Source: Chanodichthys erythropterus
Taxonomy: Eukaryota; Chordata; Actinopteri; Cypriniformes; Xenocyprididae
Assembly (NCBI RefSeq): GCF_024489055.1
Contig: NC_090222.1
Location: 10,390,001 to 10,454,000, forward strand
Direction: 5' to 3'
DNA: 64,000 nucleotides
Shown: piece by piece, positions 1 to 11,610 of the stretch
Numbering within the stretch: position 1 is the first letter of the stretch
Layout: the number at the start of each line of letters is the position of its first letter
Made by a program: the position numbers and the translations under genes
The notes under the pieces: generated by a model
Told to the model about the DNA's origin: nothing
Seen by the model: only the letters and a program-made list of their open reading frames with translations
Database searches by the model: none

Positions 1-87
1 TCTTGGTGCTTGCACACAATAACATACATATAGCATGGCCAGTTTATCTTGTTGTTTACTCAAGTAGTTTATCTGCTTTGCCCACAG

Positions 88-3000
88 AATCCGAAATCTG
101 CATAACCCAGCCAAGAAGTTTAAGGTGGAGGCCAATGCAAATCAACTGTACCTTACTGGCACTGTGGTACTGCACAAAGATGTCAACATCGTAGTAGTGG
201 AGGGAGGTGGGTGAATATGATTGGGAAATCTCTATTAAATGGGCTGCTTGATTATTGCAAAAATTATTATTGAAATCACAATTATTTAACATGATTATTG
301 GTAGGTGATATGAAAGTCTTATTTCATGATATGTGTAATTTTAGATTAGAGACCATTATAAATACATTTATCGTTCTTACATTCACCACCAGAATGTCCA
401 CCTTTACAACTGAATACAAATACAAATTAAATATAAATAATGCTTTAGGTTTTTCAAGATGTACTAACAGTGGTATTTAGATGAGTAATGGCCTACAACA
501 GAAACTGAATAAAGTAATCAAATGTAAAATAACACTGCTGTATACATTAAATATAGACTAATCCTTATTACAACTACAAAAGTTATTCATTCAAGCGCAG
601 TGAATGATTTTATCTTTGTCTTTTGTTGTTTGATTAACATTAATCAAATCTCTGTGTGTAACTTTGTGTTGCCGTCTTGACCAGGTCTCTCTGGATGAAG
701 AGATAGCAATATCTCAGTGGGAATCTCCTGGATAAATAAAGGATAAATAAATAGAATAAATTAATTAATTAATGACTGCAGCAGATTTATTAGGCTGCTA
801 TCACTTCCAATATACTGTTCCAACATACGGATCCAATATACTGTTGCACATGCATTTTCTTAAATGTTTACAATCACTTAACACATAACCAACTGTCTTA
901 ACGAGGATACTCACTAAAATATAATTTCGCAGTTTTGTGTGCAAGCTCTTTGGCTGCACTTACACTGGCACAAAAATGTTTATCTTCTGCTCACATCTGA
1001 CACAGATCGGAATTAGTTGCACACATGTAAACACAAAAATCCACACAATCCAATTTTTTCGCATCAGATCTGAGTCACTTCCAAATGTGGTTTTAAATCC
1101 GATACATATCCGATCTCTGGACACGTGACCTACGTCTAAACACACATATCCGATTCCCATTGGAATTTCAAGACATCACAAGGCGAGGGCGACACTTTTG
1201 CTCTTTAAAAGGAAGTATAATGTTGTATTATGAAGCAGACGTGCTTGTATGCACTGGCACTGAAAATTCGCAGCTTTATTATTGAGGTGGGAACTTAATA
1301 TGTCTAACAAAAGAAATTGTGCGCACACACATACATTCAGCAGCTGAATTTCAACCTTTGCCCGGTTAATTTAAAAGAGACCGCTGTGTTGTTTTTCTTA
1401 TAAGACGAAAGCTTCAGTGTAGCTACTCTCCCTCGCTTGTGTGCGCTCTCTCCCTAGCTCGCTCCAATTCATTAAAAAAAAATGGAATTCTAAAACTGAT
1501 AACTGTTTGTAAGATATATATATATATATATATATGCGCTGCATCCATGACACTGACAGCTGTTAACTTATCCATTCTGACAGGTAGCTAATCATGGCCA
1601 CTCGACATGAAATATATAAATTTTAATAGCACGGCCATTCAAAACCCGAGGGTCTACCATGTGCATGTAAAACTATCAATGACAATCATTTTGGGGCAGG
1701 AAGCAATGTAAACACAGATATCGGATACCAGTCGCACCTAAATTCACTGTAAACACACTTGCCAAAAAAATCGGATATGGTCAAAAGATTGGATCTTTGC
1801 ATTAAGACTTGCAGTGTAAATGCAGCGTTTGACCATTTAGGCGTGTATCCGAAGCACACAGTAGGCTATACACTGCTTATGTGCATTTCGATTATTCTCG
1901 GAGCACACGCATAGAAAGCTGCCAAGGGAACATTATCTCTTTTGCGGCTTCATGCACTTGTATTAACACTGTTTAATATCAAGCATGTCCCACAGTTTAG
2001 CAACAGTAGACTGCATTTTACAACACTTATTTATTCGGCTGATTTGGATGTTAAGTTTGGCTTAAGAAGGAATGAAATCGCACTGCTGTGAAGGAAAGGA
2101 TAGGATGGTGGCTGGATGGAATGCAGCAGCGCCACAATAATCGTTTTACCTCGAGTATCTTGTTTTCATAGTTGTTGGAAAATCTATTACAATTAGTCGC
2201 ACAGCCCCTAATCTCTATGGATGTTTTTTTTTTTTTATTATTTTCAGAATCATTATTTATCCCTTAATTGACTCCTTCCTTCTTGTAGGACCCAAGTCAC
2301 AGAAGAAGTTTAAACGTCTGATGTTGAATAGGATCAAATGGGATGAGCCGAATTCCAAAAGAGATGGTAAAGGAAAATATGAAGACCAAACATTTATAAT
2401 CAACCTTTTATGAGCTGTGATTCGGAGTTGACCCTCCATGTTTTTTTGTTTTTTTTTAAAGAGCCTCAGGATTCAGATGATGAGGGTTCCAGGAAGAATA
2501 ATAAATGCACCTTGGTTTGGGAGGTAAATGCATACCCTTTTCATTCTTCTGAAAAGAACATTTACCAAAAATCATTCATTTACTCTCATTACTCACTCTT
2601 TGTAATAGAAACTATTTTTTGCCGTTTCATTCAAGTCAAGTCACCTTTATTTATGTAAGTTTATTTAAGTCTATGGTGACAGCAGCTACAACTACCAGAG
2701 GATGGCCAACAAAACACTCTCAGAAGGTTCACAACAAATTTACAATATGTCTGGGATATGTGGTGCTGTTAGCCGTTTTAACAGTCGTCAGAACTACAAA
2801 TTTATTTGATCCCAAAGGAGTTAGATCGGCAGAATTATTGGCTTCATTCAGAAAGGACCACACCACTGGCAGCCAAACAGCAATGCACAACATTAATAAC
2901 TGCTGGGACTGTAATTTACATAACATTATAATTGTATACAATATTGTATTAAAATATTGTGATTTCTAGTTGCTGTGTTTCGGCGTGTTATTACAGGATT

Positions 3001-4634
3001 AACAAATTCACAACACGAGCTGACTACATTACTTAGTTCAAGTACATGCGTGCATGATTTTGTGCAAATATAAGTTGTAATTTTATGTCTATCTTGTATA
3101 AATATATATGAATTACCCTATATAGGATGTGTTCCTTTTGAGTTAATTAACCTTCTAGCAAAGTGCTTCATTTTACGGGTGTTCACTCAGCGCGTGCAGC
3201 TCAAATAATACTGTTATCAAAATGAGATGATTTGAGAAAAAAAATCTGTTATTGTTTGTGATCCTTATTAATCAAACTATGCGTTGCTGAATATAATACG
3301 AGAACTAGTTATTAAAAATAATGCATTCATTTAAAAAAAAAAAAATTTAAGTTTTAATATTACTCTGTAAACATTTTAACGACTTAATCATTGCTGTTTG
3401 AGCTGCGCACGCTGAAGTTGAAGAGAATAAAAACTCATAAACTGAAAGTTAATTACCTCAACAGAACACATCCTATATAAAATAATTCAGATATTTATAC
3501 AAAATGAAAATAATACTACAACTAGTATTTTCACAAAATCACACATATATGAACTTGAAGTAAGGTCATGGAACTCCGAAACACAGCAAATAAGCCCAAA
3601 TAATTCACAACGTTATGTTACAAGTATATACGATTATAATATAATTTATAAGAAGACAGTCCCAATCATATTAATATTTTGTCTTTTTGAGCGTTCGCGC
3701 TAAAGCTATATGATCATCAGCTCTGTGGGTTATTAACCTCATCGAAACACATCCTTTATGAGAATAATCAGATATTTATACTTCATAAAATTAATATTAC
3801 AAGTTTTATCTGCACAAAATGATGCGAATGCACAAGTGAAGTTTGAACAAGTTAATCAATGTTTAACTCCAGTAGACACGCTCTTCCCACAACAACACGC
3901 TGAAATAACAACATAGAGAATTCACAACATTTTATTACAATAGTGTTCTCGTTATAAAGTTATGTAAATTACAGTCCCAGAAGTTATTAATGTTGTGCGT
4001 TGCTGTTTGGCTGCCAGTGGTGTGGTCCTTTCTGAATGAAGCCAATAATTCCGCTAATCTAACTCCTTTGGGATCAAATAAATTTGCAGTTCTGACGACT
4101 GTTAAAACTGCTAACAGCACCACATATCCCAGACATATTGTAAATTTGTTGTGACCCTTATGAAAGTGTTTTGTTGGCCTTCCTTTGGTAGTTTTAGCTG
4201 CTGTCACCATAGACTTAAACAGAGCGTGCAGCTGTGACCGGACACAAATATGGCGGCGGGCATAGCGGAAGTGATGTATTTGAAACCCATGGATAGTGTT
4301 TTATACAATACAGATTTTCAGAGCAGCTTTACATCAATAAACAGCAAAAATAATTAACAATGTTGACCATTTCATGGTTTTATAGCTATATAAGTAGACA
4401 CTGTAATATGAAGTAATACAAAGTAATACGTTTTTCTTCTTATTAACCCTTTGTGTACTTAAATGTATCAATTTTATTCCTCAGGGTACAGCAAAGGAAC
4501 GTAGCTACGGGGAGGTTAAGTTTAAGCAGTGTCCAACGGAAAGCATGGCTAGGGAACATTTTAAGAAGCATGGCACCGAGCATTACTGGGACTTGGCTCT
4601 GAGTCAGAGTGTTCTGGAGACAACTGACGACTGA
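88..4634 (+). CDS. prpf3: U4/U6 small nuclear ribonucleoprotein Prp3, C-terminal part (last four coding exons)
   Basis: Coding exons are 88–206, 2289–2366, 2462–2523 and 4485–4634, with stop TGA at 4632–4634; earlier exons lie left of the window. Every junction is AG/GT and the phases join without a break. The translated pieces match the PRPF3 C-terminus as I know it: NPAKKFKVEANANQLYLTG in the first exon, KKFKRLMLNRIKWDE in the second, an acidic DSDDEG stretch ending TLVWE in the third, and AREHFKKHGTEHYWDLAL just before the end. PRPF3 is a nuclear protein of the U4/U6 di-snRNP and the U4/U6.U5 tri-snRNP; its C-terminal region (DUF1115) helps hold the U4/U6 duplex. The reading frame looks intact. 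The last intron (2524–4484) carries a foldback-type repeat. Identification is confident. Confidence 0.95.
674..757 (+). repeat. short LINE 3' tail
   Basis: In a prpf3 intron, a stretch reading GACCAGGTCTCTCTGGAT and ending in GGATAAATAAAGGATAAATA-type repeats is nearly repeated at 7770–7852. This looks like the 3' end of a fish non-LTR retrotransposon, severely 5'-truncated. The family is uncertain. Confidence 0.5.
953..1826. repeat. degenerate inverted-repeat element in a prpf3 intron
   Basis: The left end reads GCTGCACTTACACTGGCA and the right end is the imperfect reverse complement (TGCAGTGTAAATGCAGC). Several ATCCGAT-type words recur in inverted orientation inside both arms. I saw no clear target-site duplication and no transposase. 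It is a non-autonomous DNA element of unassigned family. The interior has a short (TA)n run near 1515–1535. Confidence 0.4.
2661..4217. mobile_element. foldback-type element with ~300-bp inverted repeats, in the last prpf3 intron
   Basis: The sequence starting TTTAAGTCTATGGTGACAGC near 2660 recurs as its reverse complement ending near 4217. The two arms stay alike for about 300 bp, so a + strand reading frame at 2672–2940 and a − strand frame at 3935–4210 encode nearly the same peptide (both contain NKFTICLGYVVLLAVL and DHTTGSQTA). Inner segments also repeat: a GGATGTGTT motif near 3125 returns inverted near 3465 and 3750. No catalytic motif is visible and the peptide is probably incidental. 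The whole element sits inside the intron and does not touch prpf3 exons. Confidence 0.7.
4246..4273 (+). promoter_or_regulatory. YY1-like plus ETS-like motif pair
   Basis: AAATATGGCGGC (4246–4257) resembles the vertebrate YY1 core-promoter motif, and GCGGAAGTG (4265–4273) resembles an ETS/GABP site. They lie 7 bases apart, just outside the foldback element and about 210 bases before the last prpf3 exon. This pairing is typical of housekeeping promoters, but it could equally be transposon-derived. No transcript evidence is available here. Confidence 0.3.
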
Positions 4635-4695
4635 GATATAGACTGAACTCTGAAGAACAACAACAGAGGACGCAGTGGCATGTGGACCTTGTACG

Positions 4696-4728
<33 letters not shown>

Positions 4729-6485
4729 AGAGGGAGAGGGAGAGAGAGCGAGAGAAAGGTGGGATAGACTTTGGCAGAGGCAAACATGTATATGTAAATA
4801 TAGTTTGAGTGTGTAAAAGGATGATTGTGTTTTGCATACCTGCAGTACAGGTGTGAAACAATGCAAGACTTCAGAATGAGCTAGGATGTTAACCCCTATG
4901 CGCACTGCTGCAAAATTTTACAGTGGTGGCAGTTTGAACAAGGGTGGACACTGGTTTTGTATCTCTTGTAACAGTTTTATAGTGTAGGCTGTGCCGTCTT
5001 TGATCACATGTTATTTCTACCTTGGATCCATCTTGTTTGAATGCAGCATCATGTGCTCTCACCATTTTGATGCAGTCTTTTCAGTAAGTAAGCCTCACTC
5101 CTGAAATAAGTTAAATGACACTGTGTAGTTTGTTACTGATTGACCAACATGTTTGAGTGCAGATTCTAGAGCATTGGTTTCAGTATAACACAAAAGTGTT
5201 GATTTTAGTATGGCTGAAGAATGGAGAAGTTTCTTTATTTTGATTCAAATGTCCAATAGAAAGTAACAGAACACATGGCAATTTACATTTATGGCACATT
5301 TATTTTTCATGCTTATTTTTCCCCCCAATTTCATGTCAAGAAATCAAATGCAAAAAGTGCAACCAACCAAATGTTGATCATTAAAGCTTAGACAAAAAAA
5401 GAAAGTTCTTGTTTGTTTGCTGAGAGATTTACTTCATTTTATATATAACATAATTTCAACAAATTTAAAAGACACCAATTTTAATAAAGAATACCACCTG
5501 TGATTTTTGATTTGCACAGCCACAGTTTATTGTATTATCTCATCATTATCATTTTATCATTGTATTATCATTCCCCAACAGACCAAGCATTCCTGTAGAA
5601 TGGTGCATACAACAAATTCATAAGGACAATTTGTAAATAGTAAATACGCTTCTGCTATCCAAGTGGTCAGGTTTAGGGCTTAAAACCAATTCCACCAGTA
5701 GTGGGCAAGCACTTTCTCAGTGCAAATATGTATATCAGAGTCCATGAGAAGTATAATCGAGACCTTGTATGTTTTTACAACAGAAATTATATTTGTTGTG
5801 ATTGCCCTTTAGTAGATGGAGGAAACCCAACCGTTATATAGTGATTTGTTCAGATTAATATTCAGCATTAACAAGCTCAAGTGTTCATGTACATCCAGGC
5901 TAGACATCCTGGCAGTTCTATTAAACCACTCATACTGTCTCTTCTGGACCCAGTTGTGATCACATAACTGCTAGTTTAAAGCACTTCCAGAATTCTTGCA
6001 CTGACTGTAGTGAATTTGTGCAGATACTTAAAACTTACATGTACACTCACAGACTAACACTCCAGCACACTTTGTCCCCACTAGAGACTCTGCCATTCTG
6101 CGATTGGTCAAACATGAAGTCTGTTGCTGGGAATTGGTTTGGTTGTAAAGCCAGAGGATGCATAGGTTTTTCTAGCATTAAAGTCACTATGAAATCAAAA
6201 TTGACAATTCTTATTTTTTATGGAATATTACAGATTTGATTATAAATTGTTTATCCATGCAATTAAATTCATGAGCTTGTATAATCTTTAATCAAAACTT
6301 CCCCTTCCTCTTGAAACAACATCACTTCTCTTCTCTGATGACATGTTTAATGGTTCAGAACGAGACAACCTGTCACTCACATGAGATCACAGCAAGAGCA
6401 AACGACAATGACCAACAATGAATTCCCGATGGACAAAATCAAGTCATGCCCTATGTTTTTTGTTGTTCGGGAAGTAGTTTCACTC
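4635..6485 (+). other. prpf3 3' UTR and downstream spacer
   Basis: After the prpf3 stop there is a run of T (4697–4727) followed by a GAGAGGGAGA-type purine tract to about 4758. The reading frames with poly-lysine on the opposite strand come from this tract. Possible poly(A) signals are scattered and I could not choose one. No gene is visible from here to the Tc1 relic at 6.5 kb. Confidence 0.5.
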
Positions 6486-6488
6486 ATA

Positions 6489-7465
6489 CAAACCCCAATT
6501 CCAATGAAGATGGGACACTGTGTAAAACGTAAATAAAAATAATTGCAAATAATTTAGGTATTTCATCATCTACAGTCCATAATTTTATCAAAAGATTCAG
6601 AGAATCCAGAGAAATCTCTGCCTGTAAGCGGCAAGGCCATAAAATAACACTGAATGCCCGTGACTGCATTAAAAACAGACATCATTCTGTAAAGGATATT
6701 GCCATGTGGGCTCAGGAACACTTCGGAAAACCATTGTTAACACAGACCAACAGTTAACACAGTTCGTCACAACATCTACAAGTGCAAGTTAAAACTCTAC
6801 CATGCAAAGTGAAAGGCATACATCAACAACACCCAGAAACACCACCGGCTTCTCTGGGCCCAAGCTCATCTGAGATGGACTGATGCAAAGTGTCAAAGTG
6901 TGCTGTGATCTGACGAGTTCACATTTTAAATTGTTTTTGGAAATCATGGACATTGTGTCCTCTGGGCTAAAGAGAAAAAGGATCATCCAGATTGTTATCA
7001 GTGCAAAGTTCAAAAGCCACCATCTGTGATTTTATGGGGGTGTGTTAGTGCCCATGGCCATAGGTAACTTGCACTTTTGTGAAGGCACCATTAATGCTGA
7101 AAAGTACATACAGGTTTTGGTGCAAAATATGCTGTCATTCAAGCAATGCCTTTTTCAGGGACTTCCCTGCTTCCCTGCCTGCAGTCCGGACCTGTCTCCC
7201 ATTGAAAATATGTGGTGCATTATGAAGCCCAAAATACGACAATGCAGACCCTGGACTGTTGAGCTACTGAAGTTCTACATCAAGCAAGAATGGGAAAGAA
7301 TTCCACTTACAAAGCTTCAACAATTAGTGTCCTCAGTTCCCAAATGCTTTAAAGCCATTAAGTGTTGTTAAAAGGAAGGTGATGTAACACAGTGGTAAAA
7401 ATACTCCTGCCAGCGCTTTCAGAATGTGTTGCAGGCATCATATTCAAAATGAGTGAATATTTGGA
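6489..7465 (+). pseudogene. Tc1/mariner transposase relic
   Basis: Broken + strand frames match Tc1-type transposase in order. An N-terminal helix-turn-helix-like part occurs at 6545–6670 (STVHNFIKRFRES). A middle DDE part runs over 6790–7040 (LLWAQAHLRWTD-like and QKPPSVILWGCVSAHG-like stretches). The C-terminal part is open at 7042–7371 (CSPDLSPIENMW, then QEWERIPLTKLQQLVSSVPK). Stops and frameshifts interrupt it, and the region that should carry the second catalytic Asp is lost before 7150. The flanks (CAAACCCCAATTCCAATG at 6489, and a GTGTTGCAGGCATCATATTC-like end near 7425) resemble ends of a common fish DNA element. The copy is inactive. Confidence 0.75.
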
Positions 7466-7769
7466 ATCTATTAAAGCTCTCTGGGTTCCAGCAAAATCAG
7501 CAACTAGATCAGGGGTGCAAAACTCCTGGAGAGCCACAGCCCTGCAGAGTTTAGTTCCAACCCTGCTCCAACACGCTTCCCAGATAGCAAGCAACCATTC
7601 AAAAAATGTTAAGTCAATGTTGATGCATCAATGCCAATTGCATTGATGAATTAATGTTAAATTTTCAAAAAAAACAAAAAACATTCTAAGTTGTTGATAC
7701 TATATCACTGCTGTCATTATTAAAATAAACAAACATAATCATTGGGTAATATTGTTGAATCAATGGTCT

Positions 7770-7852
7770 CCCTTGACCAGGTCTCCCTGGAAGAAGAGTT
7801 TATGATATCTCAATGGGATTTTCCTGGATAAATAAAGGATAAATAAATGGTA
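7770..7852 (+). repeat. LINE 3' tail, second copy
   Basis: GACCAGGTCTCCCTGGAAGA followed by AATCT-type sequence and GGATAAATAAAGGATAAATA. It is closely related to the copy at 674–757 in the prpf3 intron, and both are in the + orientation. Confidence 0.5.
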
Positions 7853-8994
7853 CAGTGTAATGTTGTAATCACTTTTGTTCAAACATTGAAAATACAACTG
7901 AAATATTGTCAACATTAAACAATGTTGCCATCTGAAACAACATTACACTTCTAACTACACTTCAATGGAACATCAACAAATTCCATTTTTTTACAGTTTA
8001 ACAATGACAAAAAGACAAAAGATCATTCTTTAAAAAGGACAAAAGTCTACAACCTTATATATAATTTTCAGGAATCATGTCCAACGGTTCAACTTTTAAA
8101 ACTCTGGCTTACATTAGACTACTGCCTTTTTTCCTTTTGGTTCTCTGAAATCTGAAAAAGAAAGTAGGATGTTGCCAGAGTATGTCAATTTAGTTGTCAT
8201 GCTACATTCAGGAACGTTAATATGTTAAACAATATTATTCACTTTTTTTGTTTCAATTGCTCAACACAAAAACTTTCTAACTATGATGTAAATATTATTA
8301 CATTGTTTGTTTATTTATTTATTCTATTCAAAATTAATGCTTCCATATCTTTCTTCCAATTCTACAATTAACATTTGTAAATGGAAGCACTATGGAAAGG
8401 TTGTTCAATCTTTTAAGCTGAGTTTATCTCCAATCATAATTAAACACACCTGAACCAGCTTATTAAGGTCTTTAGGATCACCAAAAACTTCCCAGCAGGT
8501 GCGTTGGAGATGAACACTGCACCTCGGGCAATTACTCAGGACTTAACTATGAACCACGAATATGTGGTATTATATGTTATTGATATAACATTAATCTATA
8601 AACTATATCTCAGCTCATTTTTCCATGAATCTATAGCATTCAAGTGACAACTTTATCCTGTAAAATAACAGTGCTGAGTTATTTTTTTATTTTTTTTTTT
8701 TCAATTATAATTTCTTTAAAGCTGCAGATTCACCTTATTTAGAAATAAGTCTCTTTAAATTTCACAACATAACATTTTGTGATTATTTCAGCGGGAACAG
8801 GCTAAACTAAATGGGGATCTGTTACATTCCTCATATTTAATACTAATTCAGGAATATGAATGATAACCTGATGAAGTAATAATGCCTAAACCAAACTCCT
8901 AGTTGATTACAACAAATCGAGTAAAGCACTTGAAAATGCCCATTGTGGTTTGAAAATGCCCGACTGATACCCCACTGGGTAACACCTAGCATTC

Positions 8995-9075
8995 CACTGA
9001 TACATACTTTTGTGAGCTGCTTTGAAACAATCGGTACTGTATAAAGCGTTATATAAATAACGCTGACTTAACTGA
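8995..9075 (+). repeat. L2 LINE 3' tail fragment
   Basis: GAGCTGCTTTGAAACAATCG followed by GTATAAAGCGTTATATAAAT and a CTGACTTAACTGACTTAAC tail. It matches the 3' end of the full L2-like element at 15215–15290 (AGCTGCTTTGAACAATTACC, then TTGACTTGACTTG). Confidence 0.6.
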
Positions 9076-9598
9076 CTTAACTTGATCTTGTGGTCATCAA
9101 CAACAAATCAATGTTAGTCCAGTATTTCTGTCACCAACCATGTGTCCTGCAGCTTTCATCAAAATTTCAATTCTGATACTTTAAACATTGAAATGTCAAT
9201 CTTAACCAAAATTATGATTTGGATGAAAACTCAGCATTAAATCAGTGTCACCTTGTTATCTGGGATACTTGATAGGTTTTCAAATAATCCTAAAAGGCTT
9301 GATTAGATGGATCAGGTGCATTTACTGTAATTAGGGTTAAAGTTAGTAACTGAGTTTTGTACCCCTGAACTATGTAACCGCAGGAACCTTATTTGTAGAA
9401 ACCCCCATCCTTAAATAACATGACCCAGGTATTTTACCTCACTTTGGAAGAAGCAGCACTTCTCCAAATTGGCTTTCACTCTTTCTATCTGTAAAAAGGA
9501 CAGCAAATACTCCAGGGCCCATTTATCAATAGTGTGCACAAACATAAGTTTTTTGTTGTTGTTGTTGTTTCACACAAAGCACCAACTTGTACATATAC

Positions 9599-10850
9599 AG
9601 TGAGGAAAATAAGTATTTGAACACCCTGCTATTTTGCAAGTTCTCCCACTTAGAAATCATGGAGGGGTCTGAAATTGTCATCATAGGTGCATATCCACTG
9701 TGAGAGACATAATCTAAAAAAAAAATCCAGAAATCACAATGTATGATTTTTTAACTATTTATTTGTATGATACAGCTGCAAATAAGTATTTGAACACCTG
9801 AGAAAATCAATGTTAATATTTGGTACAGTAGCCTTTGTTTGCAATTACAGAGGTCAAACGTTTCCTGTAGTTTTTCACCATCTTCAATGCTCTAACTGTG
9901 GGAAGGAGGTTGTTCCCCAAAATCTCGCAATACATGGCCCCGGTCATCCTCTCCTTAATACAGTGCAGTCGTCCTGTCCCATGTGCAGAAAAACACCCCC
10001 AAAGCATGATGCTACCACCCTCATGCTTCACAGTAGGGATGGTGTTCTTGGGATGGTACTCATCATTCTTTTTCCTCCAAACACGTTTAGTGGAATTATG
10101 ACCAAAAAGTTCTATTTTGGTCTCATCTGACCACATGACTTTCTCTCATGACTCCTGTGGCTCATCCAAATGGTCATTGGCAAACTTAAGACGGGCCTGG
10201 ACATGTGCTGGTTTAAGCAGGGGAACCTTCCGTGCCATGCATGATTTCAAACCATGACGACTTAGTGTATTACCAACAGTAACCTTGGAAACGGTGGTCC
10301 CAGCTCTTTTCAGGTCATTGACCAGCTCCTCCTGTGTAGTTCTGGGCTGATTTCTCACCTTTCTTAGGATCATTGAGACCCCACGAGGTGAAATCTTACA
10401 TGGAGCCCCAGTCCGAGGGAGATTGACAGTCATGTTTAGCTTCTTCCATTTTCTAATGGTTGCTCCAACAGTGGACCTTTTTTCACCAAGCTGCTTTGCA
10501 ATTTCCCCATAGCCCTTTCCAGCCTTGTGGAGGTGTACAATTTTGTCTCTAGTGTCTTTGGACAGCTCTTTGGTCTTGGCCATGTTAGTAGTTGGATTCT
10601 TACTGATTGTATGGGATGGACAGGTGTCTTTATGCAGCTAACGACCTCAAACAAGTGCATCTAATTTAGGATAATAAATGGAGTGGAGGTGGACATTTTA
10701 AAGGCAGACTAACAGGTCTTTGAGGGTCAGAATTCTAGCTGATAGACAGGTGTTCAAATACTTATTTGCAGCTGTATCATACAAATAAATAGTTAAAAAA
10801 TCATACATGGTCATTTCTGGATTTTTTTTTTTTAGATTATGTCTCTCACA
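9599..10850 (-). mobile_element. Tc1-like transposon, 3' side truncated
   Basis: The left terminal repeat starts CAGTGAGGAAAATAAGTATT at 9599 and has an internal direct repeat AAATAAGTATTTGAACACC at 9780. The right arm has the matching inverse repeat (AGGTGTTCAAATACTTATTT, 10749–10768) but stops near 10850 before the outer end, so the element has lost one terminus. This is the IR/DR layout of fish Tc1 elements. It encodes the transposase pseudogene on the − strand described separately. Confidence 0.85.
9813..10583 (-). pseudogene. Tc1 transposase with one nonsense codon and an internal deletion
   Basis: The frame starts at 10583 (MAKTKELSKDTRDKIVHLHK) with paired-type helix-turn-helix regions: GYGEIAKQLGEKRSTVGATI, then KVTVGNTLSRHGLKS. 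It runs 145 residues to a TGA, then continues in the same frame as KVMWSDETKIELFGHNS, the first catalytic Asp block. The TGA falls where Tc1 proteins usually have Trp (ES-W-EKVMWSDE), so it looks like a single TGG-to-TGA change. Further on, LLPTVRALKM joins directly to NYRKRLTSVIANKGYCTKY. The segment normally carrying the second Asp (QHDNDPKH type) and the third acidic residue (DLNPIENLW type) is deleted. The protein cannot be catalytic. Confidence 0.9.
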
Positions 10851-10859
10851 AAGACCAAA

Positions 10860-11610
10860 TTTAATGCAATTAAATTCAAATAGGCTGAAAGGGGTATAGA
10901 AAGTTGTCTTGCTCCTATCATTCTCAGCCAATGGCACCTAGTTATGCCCATTAGCTATAGATCCAGGGTAAAAAACCACCTGTCCTCAGACAGAGCAACT
11001 AGGAATCCTGGTGCATTCTGCTAATCACAGTCAGAGGGAGGAATATGTTTATACCTTTGTTATATAGGCACATTATTAACTAAGGGTATTTTATGAGCTA
11101 TAAGTTAAGTACATCACAAATCTCCCTCATGAGATACAAACACTATGGAATATTTATACTGCAGATCCCTTACCTGTAAAACTCTGAATGATTGACGTTG
11201 TCTGTTCTGTCTACCTGCCTAACTCAGTACCCCTACAGGTAAACTAATGACTTATAAAATACAGTGGGAATAGATTGAATGGGAATTGGCTGTAGTTTAG
11301 CAGGACCCTTTTTTTTTTTTTTGACTGCTATAGAAGGATATATTTCAGATATCCTGAGTTGGGGGGCTATTCAGGCTAGATATTTTTAAACTTTGTAGCT
11401 ATGTCTGCAGCACTGGATGTACTTAGATAGATATATTATTTTCACTTCAAATAAAATGCTACAGCTTTTAATTTTTCACCATCCAATGACAATTCTGAAA
11501 GTACACGTGACAGGGCCCTACTTTTGCAATAGTAACAAATGCAACTTTAACAAGCATTTACAAGTATGAAGATACAAATTCCGATGTATAGATGTGTAAT
11601 TGTCAGCCTT
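10860..11610. other. spacer without recognised features
   Basis: AT-rich sequence between the Tc1 element and the L2 element. It has short homopolymers (T run near 11310–11323) but no open frame of note, no clear terminal repeats and no RNA gene that I recognise. Confidence 0.4.

Larger units (their letters stand above)
7510..9367. mobile_element. hAT-like MITE interrupted by further insertions
   Basis: The left terminus CAGGGGTGCAAAACTC at 7510 and the right terminus GAGTTTTGTACCCCTG ending at 9367 are inverted repeats, flanked by 8-mers AACTAGAT and AACTATGT that agree at 6 of 8 positions, as expected for an old hAT duplication. The normal palindromic body is split: CCCAGATAGCAA near 7583 and its inverse near 9250 look like ends of a later insertion of about 1.7 kb. 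That insertion itself contains another hAT-like fragment (8435–8515), a LINE tail (7770–7852) and an L2 3' tail (about 8995–9075). No coding sequence is present. Confidence 0.55.

Noticed and set aside
4443..4905. Three overlapping − strand frames of 85–114 codons with poly-lysine
   Set aside because: They are translations of the poly-T and purine tract after prpf3 and of the last prpf3 exon in reverse; no independent coding evidence.
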